Below are positions 25,607 to 33,190 of a stretch of DNA of 33,299 bases, piece after piece. This DNA comes from Comamonadaceae bacterium (GTDB lineage: Bacteria; Pseudomonadota; Gammaproteobacteria; Burkholderiales; Burkholderiaceae_C). Every line of letters starts with the position of its first letter. Position 1 is the stretch's first letter. The notes under the pieces are model-generated. The model was not told the origin of the DNA and made no database searches. It was given only the letters and a program-made list of their open reading frames with translations. The stretch lies in NCBI GenBank assembly GCA_027491035.1, contig JAIXWZ010000127.1:1-33299 (forward strand). The letters run 5' to 3'. Both the position numbers and the translations under genes were made by a program.

Positions 25607-26725
25607 ATGATCATTACGCGCCTTGAGACCTTCCATGTTCGGCCGCGCTGGCTTTTTCTGAAAATACACACGGACGTTGGTATTTGTGGGTGGGGTGAGC
25701 CGGTGCTCGAGGGTCGGGCGCTAACCGTCGAGACCGCAGTCCACGAACTCGGACGCATGCTGATCGGTCAGGACCCGACGCGGATCGAACACCTTTGGCA
25801 GCGCTGCTACCGGGGTGGTTTCTACCGGGGCGGCGCCATCATGACCTCCGCTTTATCGGGTATCGAGCAAGCCCTTTGGGACATCCTGGGCAAGTCCCTG
25901 GGCGTGCCTGTGCACCAACTGTTAGGCGGCCGTGTACGCGACAAAATTCGCCTCTATGGTTGGCTCGATATCGCGGGAACCGGCGACTATGTCTCGCAGG
26001 TAGCCAAGTCAGTTGAGAGCCGAGACTTCACGGCCTACAAGTTTGTTCCCGTTTCTGCGTGTGAGCCCATCGAGACCGCGCGTTTCATGGATGAGGTGGT
26101 CGAGACGGTCGCACGATTGCGTGAAGCTCTTGGGAAAGACATCGACATCGCCCTCGATTTTCACGGGCGCTGCTCACCGGCTTTGGCCAAGCAGTTGTGC
26201 CGTGCGCTCGAGCCGATGCATCCGATGTTCATCGAGGAGCCGGTGCTTCCGACCAACCCGCATGCCATGAAGGACATTAAGTCCACCACGACCATCCCTA
26301 TTGCAGCCGGTGAGCGCTTGTTCACCCGTTGGGAATTCAGTGAGCTCTTGCATAGCCAGTCGGTGTCGATCATTCAGCCCGACCTGTCTCATGTGGGAGG
26401 TATTTTCGAAGCGCGCAAGATTGCTGCACTTGCAGAAATTTACGACATCCCGATTGCACCGCATTGCCCGCTCGGGCCTATCGCGCTGGCCGCATGCCTG
26501 CAACTCGACGCCTGCACCCCGAACTTCTTGTGTCAGGAGCACCTGACGCTGGGGGAGGGAATTCTGAAAGAGCCCATACCGGTCAAGGGGGGCTATGCAC
26601 TCATCTCGGACCAACCGGGATTGGGTATTGAGGTCGATGAGGACAAACTCCGGGATTACCGGTTTGATGGCCTTTGGGAGACCCCTCAGTTTTTTCGCAA
26701 AGATGGATCCGTCACCGAGTGGTGA
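25607..26725 (+). CDS. dgoD: D-galactonate dehydratase (enolase superfamily)
   Basis: Predicted 372-residue Mg2+-dependent dehydratase converting D-galactonate to 2-keto-3-deoxygalactonate. It is similar to E. coli DgoD throughout, e.g. GWGEPVLEGRALTVETAVHEL and APHCPLGPIALAACL. Metal ligands D184, E210 and E236 and catalytic H186 and H286 match the E. coli residues with an offset of one. The start at 25607 gives MIITRLETF, matching the family N-terminus; a TTG three codons upstream is closer to AAGG (25591) and cannot be excluded. The gene is 22 bp after tctA and shares the operon with dgoKA, completing the galactonate route. Confidence 0.95.
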   Translation: MIITRLETFHVRPRWLFLKIHTDVGICGWGEPVLEGRALTVETAVHELGRMLIGQDPTRIEHLWQRCYRGGFYRGGAIMTSALSGIEQALWDILGKSLGVPVHQLLGGRVRDKIRLYGWLDIAGTGDYVSQVAKSVESRDFTAYKFVPVSACEPIETARFMDEVVETVARLREALGKDIDIALDFHGRCSPALAKQLCRALEPMHPMFIEEPVLPTNPHAMKDIKSTTTIPIAAGERLFTRWEFSELLHSQSVSIIQPDLSHVGGIFEARKIAALAEIYDIPIAPHCPLGPIALAACLQLDACTPNFLCQEHLTLGEGILKEPIPVKGGYALISDQPGLGIEVDEDKLRDYRFDGLWETPQFFRKDGSVTEW

Positions 26726-26818
26726 GGTTCAAGTCGCAGCAAGATTGATTGCAGTTCTATTTTTCACGGGTCGCTTGCCTGCGCACGATGCGCAGTGATT
26801 GAGGCCCCCCAAGTCACC

Positions 26819-27790
26819 ATGATGCCCAAAGTATTGATCACCAACCATGTCCCAGATGACCATATTGAGCCGTTGATCGGCCTGGCTCAAATCATCAAGG
26901 GCCCTGCGGGAGGGGCGATGTGTACGCGCTCGGAGGTCCTGTCGCTTGCACCAGAGCTTGTGGGCATCATCAATCAGCATGAGTTGGCGGTTGACCGTGA
27001 ACTTCTGGCTGCTGCCCCCAGCCTGCGCATCGTTGCCAATGTCGCGATGGGTCACAACAACATGGATTTGACAGCCCTCGATGAATTTGGTGTTTGGGGC
27101 AGCAATGTGCCCGATGCGTTCAGCGAGCCGACCGCAGATCACACGATCGCGCTGCTCCTCGCCCTGGCCCGCCGGATTCCTAGTGCAGATGCCTACGTGC
27201 GCTCAGGTCGATGGGCTGAGGACGGCTTTCAGCCTGGTCCCTGGGACGGAATGTTGTTGGGCGGAAAGACCATCGGAATCGTAGGCTTCGGTCAGATCGG
27301 CAGGGCAGTGGCCCGCCGCGCCGAGGCCTTTGGAATGCATGTGATTTTCAACAGCAACCGCGGCCAGGACGATCCGCGCTTTCGCTCACTCGACGCCTTG
27401 TTGTCGCAAGCGGACGTGGTGAGTCTTCATGTGCCTCTGTCGCCGACGACGCGACACCTGATGAACCCCAGTCGGTTCGCGCGCATGAAGCCAGGATCGG
27501 TCTTGCTCAATATGGCCCGGGGGCCGGTGGTTGACGAGGAGGCCCTTTACATGGCGCTGGACAAGGGCCGCCTGAAAGGCGCCGGCATGGACGTTGCTGA
27601 GAATGAACCGCGCATCCATCCGGGTCTGTTGGCGCGAGATAACGTCGTTTTTACGCCTCATATCGGTGGGGGAACGGTCGAAAGCCGAAAACAGGCGCGC
27701 CTGACTTGCGCGGCCAATGTGGCCCAAGTCCTGCAAGGCCGTCCGCCCATTCATCCTGTCAATCGGCCACCGCGGCCTAGAGCGGGATGA
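26819..27790 (+). CDS. D-2-hydroxyacid dehydrogenase (glyoxylate/hydroxypyruvate reductase-like)
   Basis: Predicted 323-residue NAD(P)-dependent reductase. It has the dinucleotide motif GFGQIG (156-161), catalytic Arg234 (MARGPVVDEEAL), Glu263 (ENEP) and His281 (TPHIGGGT). FNSNR after the second Rossmann strand, with an Arg, suggests NADP(H) preference. It most resembles GhrB/GyaR-type reductases. In this operon it could act on glyoxylate or hydroxypyruvate, or on a C2 product derived from glycolaldehyde if the DapA-like enzyme is an aldolase. The start is uncertain: ATG at 26819 or 26822, or GTG at 26795, none with a well-placed ribosome binding site. It is the last gene of the sugar-acid block. 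Confidence 0.9.
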   Translation: MMPKVLITNHVPDDHIEPLIGLAQIIKGPAGGAMCTRSEVLSLAPELVGIINQHELAVDRELLAAAPSLRIVANVAMGHNNMDLTALDEFGVWGSNVPDAFSEPTADHTIALLLALARRIPSADAYVRSGRWAEDGFQPGPWDGMLLGGKTIGIVGFGQIGRAVARRAEAFGMHVIFNSNRGQDDPRFRSLDALLSQADVVSLHVPLSPTTRHLMNPSRFARMKPGSVLLNMARGPVVDEEALYMALDKGRLKGAGMDVAENEPRIHPGLLARDNVVFTPHIGGGTVESRKQARLTCAANVAQVLQGRPPIHPVNRPPRPRAG

Positions 27791-27820
27791 CCGAAGCGCC
27801 AGATTAACGGCCATCGTTTC

Positions 27821-27856
27821 AGGGTTCTGGGCTCAGCGGCAGGCCCCAGCAACCCT
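27821..27856. promoter_or_regulatory. Stable hairpin in the 208-bp gap after the dehydrogenase gene
   Basis: AGGGTT-CTGGG at 27821-27831 pairs with CCCAG-c-AACCCT at 27845-27856, giving an 11-bp stem with one bulged C and a loop of about 13 nt. No T-run follows, so it is not a classic terminator. It may still stabilise the 3' end of the operon mRNA or be part of a leader for the next gene. The rest of the gap is GC-rich, with further short inverted repeats (such as TCACC-N6-GGTGA near 27927). Confidence 0.5.
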
Positions 27857-27998
27857 TGATATCTCCCAAAAAGTGCATCGGTAGGGCGGGCGCCCTAGGG
27901 GCCGCCACCTTCGGGCAGACCCTCACCTTGGCGGGTGAATCTTTGTGCGACGATTTGGCTGTTGTATCGAGTCAGTCCGCTCAAGAGAGGAGAACTTC

Positions 27999-28976
27999 GT
28001 GACCCTGTCGTTTAAATTTTGCCCCGCTGTCGCTGCCGCCTTGCTGGTCGCTGCAGCCCCGGCCGGTGTCTTGGCCCAAGACGCTTACCCCAACAAGCCC
28101 ATCCGTCTGCTGCTGGGCTTTCCGCCGGGCGGGGGCAGCGACATGGTGGCGCGGCTGGTGGCCAAGCCGCTGGGCGAGCGGCTGGGGCAGCCGGTCACCG
28201 TCGACAACAAGCCGGGCGCTGGCGGCAATATTGCGGCCGAGATGGCCACCAAGGCGCCGGCCGATGGCTACACGCTGATCTTGTTGCCCAGCGGCCATGC
28301 CAGCAGTGCGGCGATGAAAAAGGTTCTGCCGTTTGAGCCGGTCAATGACTTCAGCTGGATCTCCACGCTGACCACCTACCCGCTGTCCATGGTGGTCAAG
28401 CCCGATTCGCCGATACGCTCTTTTCCGGACTTTGCCCAGCGCATCAAGGCCGAGCCGGGCAAGTACACCTACACCTCGGTGGGGGTGGGCACCGCCATGC
28501 ACCTGGTGGGCGAATGGCTGATGGCCGAAAGCGGCGGCAGCGCCACGCATGTGCCGTTTCGCGGCGGCACCGCGCCTTTGACCGAGCTGCTGGCCGGCCG
28601 CGTGGATGTGGTGATCGACACCATGACCAGCACCGCGCCCATGCTCAAGGACAAGCGGGTGCGCGGCCTGGCCGTGACCGGCGCCAAAGGCGAGCCCAAT
28701 ATTTTTGGCCTGCCCAATGTCGCTGAAACCTATCCCCGCCTGGTGTTCGACTCCTGGCTGGGCATTGCCGCACCTGCGGGCCTGCCGCCGGCGATTTCGG
28801 CGCGGCTGCAGCGCGAGATCAAGGCGGTGATCGACTCGCCCGAGGTGCGTCAGCGCCTGATCGACTGGGGTGGCAACCCCCAGGCCAGCACACCGGCCGA
28901 GTTCAAGGGCCGGGTCGAGCGCGATATTCAGGCCCTCAAGCGCATCGTGGCCGATCGCAAGATCGAGATGGAATAA
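27999..28976 (+). CDS. Bug/TctC-family solute-binding protein (TphC-type context)
   Basis: Predicted 325-residue periplasmic binding protein with a Sec signal peptide (residues 1-25, cleavage after VLA). Motifs IRLLLGFPPGGGSDMVARLVAKPL, VDNKPGAGGNIAAE and APADGYTLILLPSG are typical of the Bug family. A GTG start was chosen because GAGAGGAG lies six bases upstream. Codon use is strongly GC-biased, like the core genes and unlike the preceding sugar-acid operon. It converges with the aromatic dioxygenase genes; TphC, the terephthalate-binding protein of Comamonas, is also in this family, so an aromatic acid ligand is possible. Confidence 0.92.
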   Translation: MTLSFKFCPAVAAALLVAAAPAGVLAQDAYPNKPIRLLLGFPPGGGSDMVARLVAKPLGERLGQPVTVDNKPGAGGNIAAEMATKAPADGYTLILLPSGHASSAAMKKVLPFEPVNDFSWISTLTTYPLSMVVKPDSPIRSFPDFAQRIKAEPGKYTYTSVGVGTAMHLVGEWLMAESGGSATHVPFRGGTAPLTELLAGRVDVVIDTMTSTAPMLKDKRVRGLAVTGAKGEPNIFGLPNVAETYPRLVFDSWLGIAAPAGLPPAISARLQREIKAVIDSPEVRQRLIDWGGNPQASTPAEFKGRVERDIQALKRIVADRKIEME

Positions 28977-29017
28977 GCCGCGGGCCCTGGCTGTGCCGGC
29001 GGGGTTGAAAACCGGGC

Positions 29018-29521
29018 TTAAAGCGGCACCGCCAGCATGGTGTCGATGCCAAAGGAGTCGACCACCACCGCCATGCGGCGGATCTTGAGGGCATCGGCCT
29101 TCTCGATCAGTTCAAGCTCGTAGCGCGCCACCATGTACAGGGAGGACACGCCTTCTTCGCTGGATTGGTAGACCACCAGATTGGCGCGTGCGCTGACGGC
29201 CGTGGCGCTGCTGCCGGGCACGATTTGCACATTGCTCACCTGGCGCAGCAGGCGGTCGCGCCGGTAGGTGAGCACGCCCTTGGCCAGCATGGCCACCCGG
29301 TCTTGCACCATGCCATGCGAAAAGCAGCCCATGATGGGCAGGTTCAGGCCCAGGTCGCGGTTTTCGCGCGAGAGCACTTCGTAGCGGCAGTCGTCGGCGT
29401 CGAACAGCGCCACCCAATCGGCAAAGCGCTCGTGATCCAGGTGGTCGGCGTAGCCGTGCAAAAACTGGCTGACCTCCAGCCACAGCGCCCAATCAGCGGG
29501 GGAGGGCTGGGTGCGGCTCAT
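29018..29521 (-). CDS. Aromatic ring-hydroxylating dioxygenase beta subunit
   Basis: Predicted 167-residue small subunit with the cystatin-like/SnoaL fold of ring-hydroxylating oxygenases. FLHGYADHLDHERFADWVALFDADDCRYEVLSRENRD and the closing IRRMAVVVDSFGIDTMLAVPL are recognisable. It should form an alpha3-beta3 hexamer with the product of the overlapping gene. The ATG at 29521 overlaps the alpha stop by 4 bp (ATGA), which fixes the start. It is the last gene of this two-gene unit. Confidence 0.93.
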   Translation of the reverse strand: MSRTQPSPADWALWLEVSQFLHGYADHLDHERFADWVALFDADDCRYEVLSRENRDLGLNLPIMGCFSHGMVQDRVAMLAKGVLTYRRDRLLRQVSNVQIVPGSSATAVSARANLVVYQSSEEGVSSLYMVARYELELIEKADALKIRRMAVVVDSFGIDTMLAVPL

Positions 29522-30783
29522 GCCTGCTCCTTCATGCCCAGTCCCATCGTGCGGTGGTAGTGCGACCAAAAGCCGCGGATCGAGATTTCTTGCGACAGGT
29601 AATCGGTGTCTTCAATCGCGCCGACCCCGCCCATCTCGAGCACCTCGCTGCCACCGGGTTGGCGGTGGCGTATGCCCTGCTGCACCAGCCGCAGGGCCTC
29701 GCCGTCTTCGAGGGAGATGTAGCCGGCCGGCCCGATGAAGTTGGCGGTCAGCATCTTGTCCTGTGTCATCTCTGGCGTGTCCGATTCAAAGCCCAGGTAG
29801 GTCAGGTGCAGCTCCACCAGATCGGTGCCTTTGGGCCGCAGGTGGCGGATGGCATAGGTGTTGTCGACCTGGGCAATGATGAGCGAGGGAAAAATCGACA
29901 AGATGGTGGTCTTGTAGCCGTCGCCCAGGTCCAGCGGCACCTGGGTGAGCGCCGGGTCGGCCATGCGCATGTTCGGGTTGTACTTGCCGGTGCCCTCGTA
30001 GGCCTGCGCCACGATGGCCTGGTTGTCCTTGTCCGACTCGCTGATGATGGAGTGGTTCCAGGTGTTCTTGAGGTCTTTGTCGAGCTTGATGCCGCCCTTC
30101 ATGGTGGGCTGCTGCAGTCCGAAGGAGACCTGAAATTGGTGCAGCAGCGAGCCGTGGTAGGGGTCGCGCACGTTTTCGTTGTAGAGCTTCCAGTTGCCCG
30201 GAATGCGCTGGCGCAGATAGCCCAGCACCTTGGGTTTGCGCTGCACCAGCAGGCGCTCGATCTGCGCCACCGCGTGCGGGCCCAGGTAGTCCACCAGCGG
30301 CGGCGCCTCCTGGCTGAAAGAGCCAAAGATCAGCCCGCCAAAGCGGGCCACCCGCATCACGTTCAGACCGTGGTCTTTTTTGTCAAAGCACGGCGGCATG
30401 CCGCCCTTGCCCTTGACGCCGCCGGCCATGGGCACGCCGGTGAGCTCGCCCTTGAGGTTGTAGGTCCACAGGTGGTAGGGGCAGGAAAAGCGCTGGGCGT
30501 TGCCGCGCACCGCCGTGACGATTTGCGCGCCGCGGTGGGCGCAGGAGTTTTCAAAGGCATGAAAACCTTCATCGCGCGAACGCGCCACCACCACCCGGGT
30601 GTTGCCCACCCAGGTGCTGACAAAGTCGCCGACGTTGGGCAGCTCTGATTCGTGGCACAGGTAGTTCCACACCGGGCCGCGAAAGATGCGCTCGTTTTCT
30701 TGCTCGTAGATTTGCGGGTCGGTGAAGACGTCATAGGGCACGCGAGAAAAATCCACTCGCGTCCACTGGCCCTTGCTGCTCAT
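29518..30783 (-). CDS. Aromatic-acid ring-hydroxylating dioxygenase alpha subunit (TphA2/AndAc-like)
   Basis: Predicted 421-residue oxygenase large subunit. The Rieske [2Fe-2S] ligands are C81 and H83 (CAHRG) and C101 and H104 (CPYH). The bridging Asp207 and iron ligands H210 and H215 are in NENVRDPYHGSLLH, with Asp360 in SLEDGEAL. Overall the sequence resembles terephthalate dioxygenase TphA2 and anthranilate or salicylate-type oxygenases, for example VWNYLCHESELP and FGGLIFGSFSQE, so an aromatic carboxylate substrate is likely. Start at 30783 has GGAGG six bases upstream. No ferredoxin, reductase or cis-diol dehydrogenase gene lies nearby. Confidence 0.94.
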   Translation of the reverse strand: MSSKGQWTRVDFSRVPYDVFTDPQIYEQENERIFRGPVWNYLCHESELPNVGDFVSTWVGNTRVVVARSRDEGFHAFENSCAHRGAQIVTAVRGNAQRFSCPYHLWTYNLKGELTGVPMAGGVKGKGGMPPCFDKKDHGLNVMRVARFGGLIFGSFSQEAPPLVDYLGPHAVAQIERLLVQRKPKVLGYLRQRIPGNWKLYNENVRDPYHGSLLHQFQVSFGLQQPTMKGGIKLDKDLKNTWNHSIISESDKDNQAIVAQAYEGTGKYNPNMRMADPALTQVPLDLGDGYKTTILSIFPSLIIAQVDNTYAIRHLRPKGTDLVELHLTYLGFESDTPEMTQDKMLTANFIGPAGYISLEDGEALRLVQQGIRHRQPGGSEVLEMGGVGAIEDTDYLSQEISIRGFWSHYHRTMGLGMKEQA

Positions 30784-30878
30784 GCGGGTCCTCCCCTGGA
30801 TTGGTGCGCGCCGCAAGCCTTCTGCAGCGCCCGCCTGTCTTGTGTTTCGGGGCAGTTTAGCAAGCGCCCGGCGCGGGC

Positions 30879-32543
30879 TCAGCGGGCCACCAGACTGCGC
30901 GCCAGGGCCTCGGCCACTTCGATGCCATCGACCCCGGCCGACAAGATGCCGCCGGCGTAGCTGGCGCCCTCTCCGGCCGGGTAGAGCCCGCGCACGTTCA
31001 GGCTCTGGTAATCGGCCCCCCGCGCGATGCGCACCGGCGAGGAGGTGCGCGTCTCGACTCCGGTGAGCACCGCATCGGCGCGGTCAAAGCCGCGGATTTT
31101 CTTGGCAAAAGCGGGCAGGGCTTCGCGAATGGCCTCGATCGCGTAGCCGGGCAGGGCGCTGGCCAGATCGGTCAGGTGCACGCCCGGCTTGTAAGAAGGC
31201 AGCACCTCGCCAAAGGCCTGCGAAGGCCGGCCGGCGATGAAGTCGCCCACCAACTGCCCGGGCGCCTCGTAGCTGCTGCCGCCCAGCGTGAAAGCGTGTG
31301 ACTCCAAGCGCCGCTGCAGCGCCACGCCGGCCATCGGATCGACCACACCGCCGGCTGCAGCCGGCTCGCCGGGCAGCAGGAAGTCCTTGGGGTTGATGCC
31401 CACCACGATGCCGGCATTGGCATTGCGCTCATTGCGCGAATACTGGCTCATGCCGTTGGTCACCACCCGCCCGGGCTCTGACGTGGCCGCCACCACGGTG
31501 CCGCCCGGGCACATGCAAAAGCTGTAGACCGAGCGGCCGTTGCTGGCGTGGTGCACCAGCTTGTAGTCGGCAGCGCCCAGCACCGGGTGGCCGGCATGCT
31601 CGCCCAGGCGCGCGCGGTCGATCATGCCCTGCGGATGCTCGATGCGAAAGCCCACCGAAAAAGGCTTGGCCTGCATGAACACGCCGCGCTCGTGGAGCAT
31701 GGCAAAGGTGTCGCGCGAGCTGTGGCCCAGGGCCAGCACCACGTGGTCGGCTTGGAGCTCGTAGCGGCTGCCGTCGGCGAGCCTTTCAACGACCAGGCCG
31801 CGCAGCTGACGATCTTGGGGGCTGCCCTCAATCTGCAGGTCGCACACCCGCTCTTGAAAACGGATCTCGCCGCCCAGGGCGATGATCTGCTCGCGCATGT
31901 TTTCCACCACCTTGACCAGCTTGAAGGTGCCGATGTGGGGCCGGCTGACCTGCAAGATGTCTTCGGGCGCGCCGGCCTTGACGAACTCGTTCATCACCTT
32001 GCGGCCCAGGTGGCGCGGGTCCTTGATCTGGCTGTAGAGCTTGCCGTCTGAAAACGTGCCGGCCCCGCCCTCGCCAAACTGCACATTCGATTCTGGGTTG
32101 AGCTCGCGCCGGCGCCACAGGCCCCAGGTGTCCTTCGTGCGTTCGCGCACTTTTTTGCCGCGCTCGATCACGATGGGCGCAAAACCCATCTGTGCCAGCA
32201 GCAGGGCTGCAAAGATGCCGCAGGGCCCAAAGCCAATCACAACCGGCCGGTTGCGCCATGGGGCAGGTGCTTGGACCGGCGCGCGGTAGTTCAGGTCGGG
32301 CGCCGCACCGATGTGGGGGTGCGCTGCAAAGCGCTGCAGCAGCTCGCGCTCGAGCGCTTCATCGAGCTCGACGTGAGCGATGTAGACCAGCAGCAGCTTG
32401 CGCTTGCGCGCATCACAGCTGCGTTTGTGGATGTGCACCCGGCGCAGCGCCGCCACGGGCACGCCCAGGGTCTGGGCGATCAGCTCGGGCAGGGCCGATG
32501 GCGCGTGGTCGAGCGCGAGCTTGAGCTCGGTCAGGGCAAGCAT
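30879..32543 (-). CDS. FAD-dependent dehydrogenase, COG2509 family
   Basis: Predicted 554-residue flavoprotein of unknown physiological substrate. It has an N-terminal extension of about 90 residues rich in charged amino acids, then the FAD-binding VIGFGPCGIFAALLLAQMG near residue 101. VQFGEGGAGTFSDGKLYSQIKDPRH, MCPGGTVVAATSEPGRVVTNGMS and the C-terminal LYPAGEGASYAGGILSAGVDGIEVAE are characteristic of this conserved family. It lies 95 bp upstream of the dioxygenase pair on the same strand but is a widely distributed core gene, so a functional link is doubtful. It is not a recognisable electron-transfer reductase for the dioxygenase: it lacks iron-sulfur motifs. Confidence 0.92.
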   Translation of the reverse strand: MLALTELKLALDHAPSALPELIAQTLGVPVAALRRVHIHKRSCDARKRKLLLVYIAHVELDEALERELLQRFAAHPHIGAAPDLNYRAPVQAPAPWRNRPVVIGFGPCGIFAALLLAQMGFAPIVIERGKKVRERTKDTWGLWRRRELNPESNVQFGEGGAGTFSDGKLYSQIKDPRHLGRKVMNEFVKAGAPEDILQVSRPHIGTFKLVKVVENMREQIIALGGEIRFQERVCDLQIEGSPQDRQLRGLVVERLADGSRYELQADHVVLALGHSSRDTFAMLHERGVFMQAKPFSVGFRIEHPQGMIDRARLGEHAGHPVLGAADYKLVHHASNGRSVYSFCMCPGGTVVAATSEPGRVVTNGMSQYSRNERNANAGIVVGINPKDFLLPGEPAAAGGVVDPMAGVALQRRLESHAFTLGGSSYEAPGQLVGDFIAGRPSQAFGEVLPSYKPGVHLTDLASALPGYAIEAIREALPAFAKKIRGFDRADAVLTGVETRTSSPVRIARGADYQSLNVRGLYPAGEGASYAGGILSAGVDGIEVAEALARSLVAR

Positions 32544-32583
32544 GGTGGATCTGTTTTCCGGATCAAGGGGGTATTGTAGGAGC

Positions 32584-32640
32584 CGGTGTGGGTGTGGGGG
32601 TGGGTGTGGGGGTGGGGGTGGCAGTGGCAGTGGCAGTGAG
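32584..32640. repeat. G-rich (GGTGTGGG/GGGGTGGG) tract and TGGCAG triplets
   Basis: About 36 bases of GGTG/GGGTG runs are followed by three tandem TGGCAG units (32619-32636). The plus strand has several runs of three or more G close together and could fold into a G-quadruplex. The tract lies 40 bp upstream of the COG2509 start codon, inside its likely promoter or leader. Confidence 0.85.
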
Positions 32641-32690
32641 TGGGAGCGCCGCCCTCGGCGCGATGCGGCGCTTGATCTGGCGCCTCATTG

Positions 32691-32733
32691 TTCAGGGCGC
32701 TTTCGAGAAGGGCGCGCAGATGGGCACTGCGCC
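32691..32733. repeat. Dispersed direct repeat, copy 1
   Basis: Begins TTCAGGGCGCTTTCGAGAAG and continues GGCGCGCAGATGGGCACTGC. It is similar over about 43 bp to copy 2 at 33064-33109. Confidence 0.7.
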
Positions 32734-32738
32734 GCTCG

Positions 32739-32963
32739 TGTCCCCCGCCTCGGCTGGCGCCTCGGCTCCTCCTTGACCTCGCCGCGCAGCGCCCACCCGC
32801 ACGCCCTTGGGTGGTACGAACGCCGCGCCCTCTGTTTCGATAACTCAGCAGCCCGGGTTTGGCCGCAGCCTGCAGCCTACGCAGCGGTAACCCACGGCCG
32901 GCGCGTCGGGCCTGGCGCAGCGGCATCAAGGAGGAGACGAGGCGTCAGCCGAGGCGGGGGACA
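32739..32963. repeat. Imperfect palindromic element with 38-bp inverted arms
   Basis: The left arm (32739-32776) and the reverse complement of the right arm (32926-32963) match at 36 of 38 positions; mismatches fall in the middle (G/A and G/T). The arms flank 149 bp whose ends also show weaker pairing (GCCGC...GCGC, GGGTGG/GGGTTACC). The transcript would fold into a long stem. It resembles an extragenic palindromic or non-autonomous mobile repeat; no transposase or target duplication is visible. Confidence 0.8.
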
Positions 32964-33063
32964 GCCGCGAAGCCAGGCCCGATGTGGCGGACGTTCCCCG
33001 TGCCCCTATAGGAGGAGCCCCAGGCAAAAAATTTCTGATGGTCTTTAATCAGGAGCAGCCATT

Positions 33064-33109
33064 TTCAGGGCGCCTACCAGAAGGGCGCGTGGATGTGCCC
33101 CACTTCGCC
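33064..33109. repeat. Dispersed direct repeat, copy 2
   Basis: Begins TTCAGGGCGCCTACCAGAAG and continues GGCGCGTGGATGTGCCCCAC. Together with copy 1 it brackets the palindromic element. Confidence 0.7.
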
Positions 33110-33184
33110 TGTCCTACACAGCCCATCAAGTGCCGCCTGCGCCAGCGCTGGCCATTGGGTGGCCTGTGGCTTTGGGCTGCGAAG

Positions 33185-33190
33185 GATAAT
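33185..33190 (+). promoter_or_regulatory. Probable -10 element of rnpB
   Basis: GATAAT lies about 7-10 bp before the expected 5' end of RNase P RNA. I see no good -35 box at standard spacing. Confidence 0.45.

Noticed and set aside
24664-25758. Minus-strand open frame of 364 codons
   Set aside because: It is antisense to tctA and the start of dgoD; it is rich in His/Gln/Arg with no recognisable domain.
29554-30648. Plus-strand open frame of 364 codons
   Set aside because: It is antisense to the Rieske dioxygenase alpha subunit, which has complete metal-binding motifs.
30879-32543. COG2509 flavoprotein as the missing reductase of the dioxygenase
   Set aside because: It lacks ferredoxin-type and reductase-type NAD/Fe-S motifs and belongs to a widespread core family, so adjacency is probably coincidental.
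32588-33048. Short open frames between the flavoprotein gene and rnpB
   Set aside because: They cross the G-rich tract and the palindromic element, have biased Arg/Gly/Pro composition and no ribosome binding sites.
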